This document shows positions 59,900 through 64,000 of a DNA stretch of 64,000 bases, one piece after another (the stretch's first letter is position 1; each line of letters starts with the position of its first letter). The notes beneath the pieces were generated by a model. It did not search any database. It had not been told where the DNA came from and worked only from the letters and a program-made list of their open reading frames with translations. A program made the translations under genes and the position numbers. Source of the DNA: Hymenobacter sp. ISL-91 (GTDB lineage: Bacteria; Bacteroidota; Bacteroidia; Cytophagales; Hymenobacteraceae); contig NZ_JAGGPS010000019.1 in NCBI RefSeq assembly GCF_018613725.1, forward strand, positions 1 through 64,000. The letters are read 5' to 3'.

Positions 59900-60838
59900 A
59901 TGAAAACCTCCGTTAAGGTCCACGCGGCCCTGTTTGTGGTGGCTCTGATTTACGCGGCCAACTACAGTATTTCCAAAGACGTGATGCCGCGCTACATGGG
60001 TCCGTTTGGGCTGGTGCTGCTGCGCATTGTGGGGGCGCTGCTGTTCTTTACCATTGCCCACCGCCTGGCCGCGCCCCACGACCGGATAGTAGGCCGCGCC
60101 GACAACCTGCGCTCGGTGGCCAGCGGGGTGCTGGGCATCGGGCTGAATCAGCTGCTATTTTTCTCGGGCCTCAATCTGACGTCGCCCATCAACGCCTCGC
60201 TCATCCAGACCATCGCGCCGGTCGTGACGGTGCTGGCCTCGGCGTGGCTGCTGAGCGAGAAGCTGACGCTGCGCCGGGTGCTGGGCGTAGGCGTGGCGGG
60301 CCTGGGCGCGGCCAGCATCATCCTCAGCCGTGGCTCGGGCGAGGCCGCCGGCACCAACGAGCTGCTGGGCGACCTTTACATCCTGCTCAACGCTACTTCT
60401 TTTGGCATTTACTTGGTGATTGTGATGCCGCTGATGCGCAAGTACCACCCGTTTACGGTGCTGGCGCGCATCTTTCTGGTAGGTGCCGTGCTGGCCGTAC
60501 CCGTGGGCTGGCAGCAGGCCGCCGCCGCCGACTACGCCAGCTTCCCGCCCGGTATCTGGGCGGCGGTGGCCTACATGGTGCTGTGCGTCACGATTCTGGC
60601 CTACCTGCTCAACAACTGGGCCCTCAAACACGCCTCGCCCGCGCTGCTGGGCACCTACATCTACCTGCAGCCGGCGCTGGCCGTGCTTATTGCCGTGGGC
60701 CTGGGCAAGGACCACATGAGCTGGGAGCGCGCCGGCCAGGGCCTGCTGATATTTCTGGGTGTATTCCTCGTAAGCCGCAAGCCCAAGCCAAGCCAGCTGG
60801 CCGCTGTGCCGCCGGTGCAGGAGCCGGCGCGGGATTAA
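59900..60838 (+). CDS. EamA-family (DMT superfamily) transporter
   Basis: The 312-aa inner-membrane protein has ten predicted helices in two homologous EamA repeats. The first (about 10-140) contains NYSISKDVMPRYMGPFGLVL, and the second (about 155-290) ends GTYIYLQPALAVLIAVGLGK. This is the layout of drug/metabolite exporters such as those for amino acids and nucleosides. The substrate is unknown. The start ATG at 59900 (MKTSVKVHAAL) is chosen; a long in-frame extension upstream runs through the repeat. Confidence 0.9.
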   Translation: MKTSVKVHAALFVVALIYAANYSISKDVMPRYMGPFGLVLLRIVGALLFFTIAHRLAAPHDRIVGRADNLRSVASGVLGIGLNQLLFFSGLNLTSPINASLIQTIAPVVTVLASAWLLSEKLTLRRVLGVGVAGLGAASIILSRGSGEAAGTNELLGDLYILLNATSFGIYLVIVMPLMRKYHPFTVLARIFLVGAVLAVPVGWQQAAAADYASFPPGIWAAVAYMVLCVTILAYLLNNWALKHASPALLGTYIYLQPALAVLIAVGLGKDHMSWERAGQGLLIFLGVFLVSRKPKPSQLAAVPPVQEPARD

Positions 60839-60856
60839 GGTAACTTGCGGGTCGAT

Positions 60857-61798
60857 ATGCGCCCTTACTTCCCTTATTTCGCCCTGCTTGGCCTGCTTGC
60901 CACCCGCACCAGCCTGGCCCAGAACCAACCCGCGCCGGCCGATACTACCCGCCAGCACTATACATACCAGGAAACCATGCCCGTTTTTCCGGGCGGCCCG
61001 AAGGCGCTTTTCAAGCTGCTGACCGAGGACCTGCAGTACCCGCCCAAGGCGCTGCGCGACGGAGTGCAGGGCAGGGTTTACCTTACGTTTGTAGTGGAGC
61101 CCACCGGCGACGTGGCCGATATCAAGGTAAAACAAGGCGTGCGGGCCGACCTGGACGAAGAAGCGTTGCGCATGGCTCAGCGGCTGAAAACCGTGCGCTG
61201 GCAGCCCGGCACCCAGAACCAGCGGCCGGTTTCGGTGTTCTACACGGTGCCGCTCAGCTTCAGACTCACAGAAAGTCCCGTAGCGCTGGGGCCTGATTCG
61301 CTGGATGCCAACCCCGGCCCGGCCATTGTGTTGCCCTCACGACTCTGGACGGCCACCGAAAAAACCGTACCCGCCAACAAGGGCGTATTATACGGCAACT
61401 GCATCCAGCGCCTGGGGTTCAGCAGCGGCGGCCTGCCCCAGTACGTGCGCATCCTCAACCTGACTACCGGTAAGTTCTACCGGATTCTGGTGAAGCCCGC
61501 CATGCGCAGCCGCAGCGAAAACGAGTTTTGTGTGGCGCTGCCGCCCGGCCGCTATGCGCTGCAATGGTACGAGTATTCGTATGGCCTTGAAGCCTTGCGC
61601 AAAGCGGGCCCGGGTCCGCTCATGGCTACCCGATACGTGTTCACGTTGGAGCCGGGCCAGATGCATTATGTGGGCAAATGGGACTTCTCGCAGCCAAACG
61701 CACCGCGTTTCCGCAACGAGAAAGCCCAGTTAGACGCGCATTTTTCCGCTGAAACCAAATCCCTCTACGAGGCCGCCCGTATCAGCCTGCCCCAGTAG
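60857..61798 (+). CDS. Exported protein with a TonB C-terminal-like domain
   Basis: The 313-aa protein has a signal peptide (about 1-21, ending SLAQ) and a TonB_C domain (about 45-140: MPVFPGGPKALFKLLTEDLQ, YPPKALRDGVQGRVYLTFVV, RLKTVRWQPGTQN, SVFYTVPLSFRL). An uncharacterised segment of about 170 aa follows (YVRILNLTTGKFYRILVKP). It lacks the Pro-rich spanning region and membrane anchor of true TonB. It may be a periplasmic protein using this fold for protein contact. The start ATG at 60857 is chosen over a TTG at 60845. Confidence 0.85.
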   Translation: MRPYFPYFALLGLLATRTSLAQNQPAPADTTRQHYTYQETMPVFPGGPKALFKLLTEDLQYPPKALRDGVQGRVYLTFVVEPTGDVADIKVKQGVRADLDEEALRMAQRLKTVRWQPGTQNQRPVSVFYTVPLSFRLTESPVALGPDSLDANPGPAIVLPSRLWTATEKTVPANKGVLYGNCIQRLGFSSGGLPQYVRILNLTTGKFYRILVKPAMRSRSENEFCVALPPGRYALQWYEYSYGLEALRKAGPGPLMATRYVFTLEPGQMHYVGKWDFSQPNAPRFRNEKAQLDAHFSAETKSLYEAARISLPQ

Positions 61799-61815
61799 CC
61801 ACCTACTTTTCCGCC

Positions 61816-62898
61816 GTGGAGCCCGCCGCCGAAACCCGCAAAATCATTCACCTCGACATGGACGCCTTTTACGCCTCCGTGGAGCAGCGCGACCAGCCCG
61901 AGCTGCGGGGGCAGCCGGTGGCGGTAGGCGGCTCGCGCGAGCGGGGCGTGGTAGCGGCAGCCAGTTACGAGGCCCGGCAGTTTGGGGTGCGCTCGGCCAT
62001 GTCGTCGGCGCTGGCACGGCGACGCTGCCCCGAGCTGGTATTCGTGAAGCCGCGCTTCGAGGTATACAAGGAAGTGTCGCGGCAGATTCGGGCCATTTTT
62101 GCCGAGTATACGCCGCTCATCGAGCCCCTTAGCCTGGATGAGGCCTACCTCGACGTAACCGAGAATCTGAAAGGCGTGGCGCTGGCCAGCCAGGTGGCGC
62201 GCGAAATCCGGGCCGAAATCCTGCGCCAGACCCAGCTAACCGCCTCGGCAGGTATCAGCTACAATAAGTTTCTGGCCAAGCTGGCTTCCGACTACCGCAA
62301 GCCCAACGGCCAGTTCGTTATCCGGCCCGAGCAGGGGCTGGCGTTTGTAGAGCAGCTGCGGGTGGGCGAGTTTCACGGCATCGGGCCGGCCACGGCGGCG
62401 CGGCTCAACCAGCTGGGCATCTTCTCAGGCCTCGATTTGCGGCAGCAGTCGGAGGCGTTTCTGCGCCAGCACTTCGGCAAGGCCGGCGGGCATTACTACC
62501 TCATTGCCCGCGCCCAGGACACGCGCCCCGTGCGGCCCGACCGGGTGCGCAAATCCATCGGCAACGAAACCACCTTCGAGCACGACCTGACCAGCTACGA
62601 CGACCTCTGGGCCCGCCTTGTGCCCTGCCTGGCCACTACCTGGGGCCACGCCGAGCGCCTGGGCCTGCGCGGCCGCACACTCACGCTCAAAGTCAAATAC
62701 GCCGATTTCCAGCAAATTACCCGCAGCCGCACGCTGTTTGCCCCCCTGCAGCACCGCGAGCAGGCCGAGCGCCTGGCCCACGAGCTGTTGCTGGCGCTGC
62801 TGCCCGTGCCGCTGGGCGTGCGCCTGCTGGGCATCACCCTCTCCACCCTCGAAAGTCAGGAAGACCAGATAGGTCAGCAGCTGGGGCTTGCTCTGTGA
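61816..62898 (+). CDS. dinB: DNA polymerase IV (Y-family, DinB), GTG start
   Basis: This error-prone lesion-bypass polymerase has 360 aa. It has the catalytic motifs DMDAFYASVEQ (about 14-24) and LSLDEAYLDVTE (about 107-118), SAGISYNKFLAKLASD for the palm, a helix-hairpin-helix FHGIGPATAARLNQLG (about 189) and a little-finger domain at the C terminus. The start is the GTG at 61816 (MEPAAETRK), 17 bp after the previous stop. CCTACTTTTC just before it resembles a -7 element with one mismatch. No LexA box is obvious. Confidence 0.95.
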   Translation: MEPAAETRKIIHLDMDAFYASVEQRDQPELRGQPVAVGGSRERGVVAAASYEARQFGVRSAMSSALARRRCPELVFVKPRFEVYKEVSRQIRAIFAEYTPLIEPLSLDEAYLDVTENLKGVALASQVAREIRAEILRQTQLTASAGISYNKFLAKLASDYRKPNGQFVIRPEQGLAFVEQLRVGEFHGIGPATAARLNQLGIFSGLDLRQQSEAFLRQHFGKAGGHYYLIARAQDTRPVRPDRVRKSIGNETTFEHDLTSYDDLWARLVPCLATTWGHAERLGLRGRTLTLKVKYADFQQITRSRTLFAPLQHREQAERLAHELLLALLPVPLGVRLLGITLSTLESQEDQIGQQLGLAL

Positions 62899-62901
62899 GT
62901 G

Positions 62902-62980
62902 AGCTTTTAGCTGAGAGCTATTAGCTGTTAGCTTTTTCGTTGAACCAAAGCTAACAGCTAATAGCTCTCAGCTAAAAGCT
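62902..62980. repeat. Perfect 34-bp hairpin between convergent dinB and the dipeptidase gene
   Basis: The arms at 62902-62935 and 62947-62980 are perfect complements over 34 bp with an 11-nt loop (TTCGTTGAACC). The arm reads AGCTTTTAGCTGAGAGCTA at its start. It lies between the stops at 62898 and 62983 and may serve as a terminator. A degenerate relative is at 63612-63680. Confidence 0.93.
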
Positions 62981-62982
62981 TC

Positions 62983-63609
62983 CTACAAAGCCAGTTCTTC
63001 GAACGACAAATCCAGCAGGTCGAACTCGGGCCAGCGGGGATGGTCGAAGTGCCACCACTCGGCGGGATAGTTACGGAATCCCTCCAAGTGCATAGCGGCC
63101 AGCAGCAGGCTCCGGTTGAACAGCACGTGGCCCGGCAAATCATTGTAGCCGACATGGGCGGCGGGCGTCAGCTCGTCGAAGGCGGTCGGCAGCGGCAGGG
63201 GCTGGCCGGTGCCGAGCTGTATCAGCCCCACATCGACCGAGCAGCCGCGGTTGTGACGCGAACCACGCCAGGGCGGCGCGGCAAAGTCCTCGTTGTCAAT
63301 CAACTCGTAGAAGGCGCGCGTTACGTGGTAGGGCCGGTAGGCGTCGTACACGCACAGGCCTACGCCGTGTGGGGCCAGGCGCTGCTGCACCCGGGCCAGT
63401 GCCCCGGCCACCGGCCGGCGCAGCAGGGCCTGAGCGCGGCTGTACAGTGGGCGACCAGCCAGGTTGTCGGCGGTGGCGTAGCGCAGGTCCAGCACGAGGC
63501 CGGGCACCCAGGCCGCCAGGGCCACCAATTCCTGGTCCGGGTTGGCGGCCACCTGCGCCCGGTGCTGTTCTACGGAGCAGATTAGCGGCAGATTGTAGGG
63601 GTTGCGCAT
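62983..63609 (-). CDS. VanX/DdpX-type D-Ala-D-Ala dipeptidase
   Basis: The 208-aa protein is a zinc peptidase of family M15D, which cuts D-alanyl-D-alanine. The zinc motif SRHNRGCSVDVGL (about 117-129) gives His and Asp, and AEWWHFDHP (about 187-195) gives the second His and the catalytic Glu in EWWH. Length is right for the family. Such enzymes recycle peptidoglycan in many bacteria without vancomycin resistance; no vanH or vanA is nearby. The N terminus MRNPYNLPLI has no clear signal peptide. Confidence 0.92.
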   Translation of the reverse strand: MRNPYNLPLICSVEQHRAQVAANPDQELVALAAWVPGLVLDLRYATADNLAGRPLYSRAQALLRRPVAGALARVQQRLAPHGVGLCVYDAYRPYHVTRAFYELIDNEDFAAPPWRGSRHNRGCSVDVGLIQLGTGQPLPLPTAFDELTPAAHVGYNDLPGHVLFNRSLLLAAMHLEGFRNYPAEWWHFDHPRWPEFDLLDLSFEELAL

Positions 63610-63611
63610 TC

Positions 63612-63680
63612 TTTGGAGCTTTTAGCTGAGCGTTATGGGTCGTTAGCTTTAGGCTTTTCGATTTAGCAGAAAGCTAGCGG
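63612..63680. repeat. Degenerate copy of the AGCTTTTAGCTGAG repeat
   Basis: GAGCTTTTAGCTGAGCGTTA on the left and AGAAAGCTAGCGG on the right are the altered arms of the element at 62902. It lies between the dipeptidase start and the stop of the serine hydrolase. Confidence 0.6.
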
Positions 63681-63681
63681 C

Positions 63682-64000
63682 TTACTTCGCGCGGCTTTTT
63701 TCGTGCTCGTACACCACCTCGCCCAAACGGCGCAGAAACGGAAAACCAACGGTATCATAGTCGTATTGGTCATCGTTGAGCACGCCGTCGGAGTTCACGT
63801 AGACAACGGCGCTGAGCAGGAATTCGACGCCAGTTTCGGAGTTAATGATGTAGGCGTTGTCGATGAGAAAACCGTAGGCCAACCCTATTTTATTGTAAAT
63901 GCGCACGCCTTCCGGCAACGGCCCGGCGGGGCCACCGGCCAACAGAAACTTCACGTGGTTATCGGGGTAATCGGCCGGCAGGTAGCGCGGATGCTGGCTT
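63682..64000 (-). CDS. Serine hydrolase of the class A beta-lactamase fold, 5'-truncated by the window edge
   Basis: This is the C-terminal part of a larger protein; the reading frame stays open to the window edge. The visible ~105 aa contain RIYNKIGLAYGFLIDNAYII, in which YNKIG sits where penicillin-binding enzymes have the KTG motif on strand beta-3. Then EFLLSAVVYVNSDGVLNDD and FPFLRRLGEVVYEHE. Bacteroidota have many exported serine hydrolases with this C terminus. The catalytic SxxK and SxN motifs lie outside the window, so activity cannot be judged. Confidence 0.75.
   Translation of the reverse strand, partial: SQHPRYLPADYPDNHVKFLLAGGPAGPLPEGVRIYNKIGLAYGFLIDNAYIINSETGVEFLLSAVVYVNSDGVLNDDQYDYDTVGFPFLRRLGEVVYEHEKSRAK

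Noticed and set aside
62983..63609. Vancomycin-resistance cluster
   Set aside because: The VanX-type gene stands alone, without vanH, vanA or a vanRS pair, and such dipeptidases also serve cell-wall turnover.

Overview
The window reads as chromosomal DNA of an aerobic Bacteroidota bacterium, most likely of the Hymenobacter group (Cytophagales). The phylum call rests on the many promoters with the Bacteroidota -7 element TAnnTTTG, on TonB-dependent receptors carrying an N-terminal carboxypeptidase-regulatory domain and paired with DUF4249 or other lipoproteins, on the tig-clpP-clpX order, and on the protein families seen. The genus is an inference from the high GC content and the style of the proteins. 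There is no phage, plasmid, CRISPR array or recognisable transposase gene in the window.

Layout. 1-491: two tandem promoters reading left, probably for an rRNA operon beyond the edge, then the purA terminator. 492-5021 (minus): a tightly coupled fur-STAS-purA operon and a bifunctional ppGpp synthetase/hydrolase. 5235-9195 (plus): tRNA-Leu(UAG), trigger factor, ClpP, ClpX. 9326-16880: a ClC channel, a lone 4-helix-bundle sensor protein, TerC, a GreA/B-type protein and a run of exported proteins (META lipoprotein, 5-hydroxyisourate hydrolase, GlcG/HbpS, a propeller). 16988-19171: an OmpR-type two-component pair. 19262-29275: GNAT, aspartase, an outer-membrane protein, a fasciclin lipoprotein, an alpha/beta-hydrolase that has lost its serine, and a ricin-PD40-OmpA protein. 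29666-34753: LuxR-type regulator, amino-acid permease, Spy-like protein, persulfide-dioxygenase/rhodanese. 34870-41848: lipoprotein, sbcD, nhaA, sbcC. 42084-48485: DUF6687, HNH, thioredoxin, a TonB receptor with its DUF4249 partner. 48618-54453: a zinc-acquisition island. 54816-64000: lipoprotein, purine nucleoside phosphorylase, SppA, RarA, EamA exporter, TonB-like protein, DNA polymerase IV, VanX-type dipeptidase and the end of a serine hydrolase.

The most interesting system is 48618-54453. A lipoprotein resembling the periplasmic zinc chaperone AztD, a Zur-type repressor, a small exported His/Cys protein, a metal-type TonB receptor and another lipoprotein lie together. I find four copies of a 7-1-7 pseudo-palindrome close to TGCAACAATGTTGCA. 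Two form an inverted pair in the AztD-like promoter. One overlaps the zur -7 element and one covers the start codon of the His/Cys gene. No AztABC transporter is present in the window, so this looks like an outer-membrane and lipoprotein zinc module with its own operator code.

The second theme is the intergenic space. Several families of long-stem inverted repeats occupy it. Three copies of one family are about 150 bp each, with matching terminal inverted repeats; a fourth element of another family has the same size and plan. Two genes appear to take their stop codon from such elements, and one divergent gene pair is separated almost wholly by one. The mobilising enzyme is not in the window.
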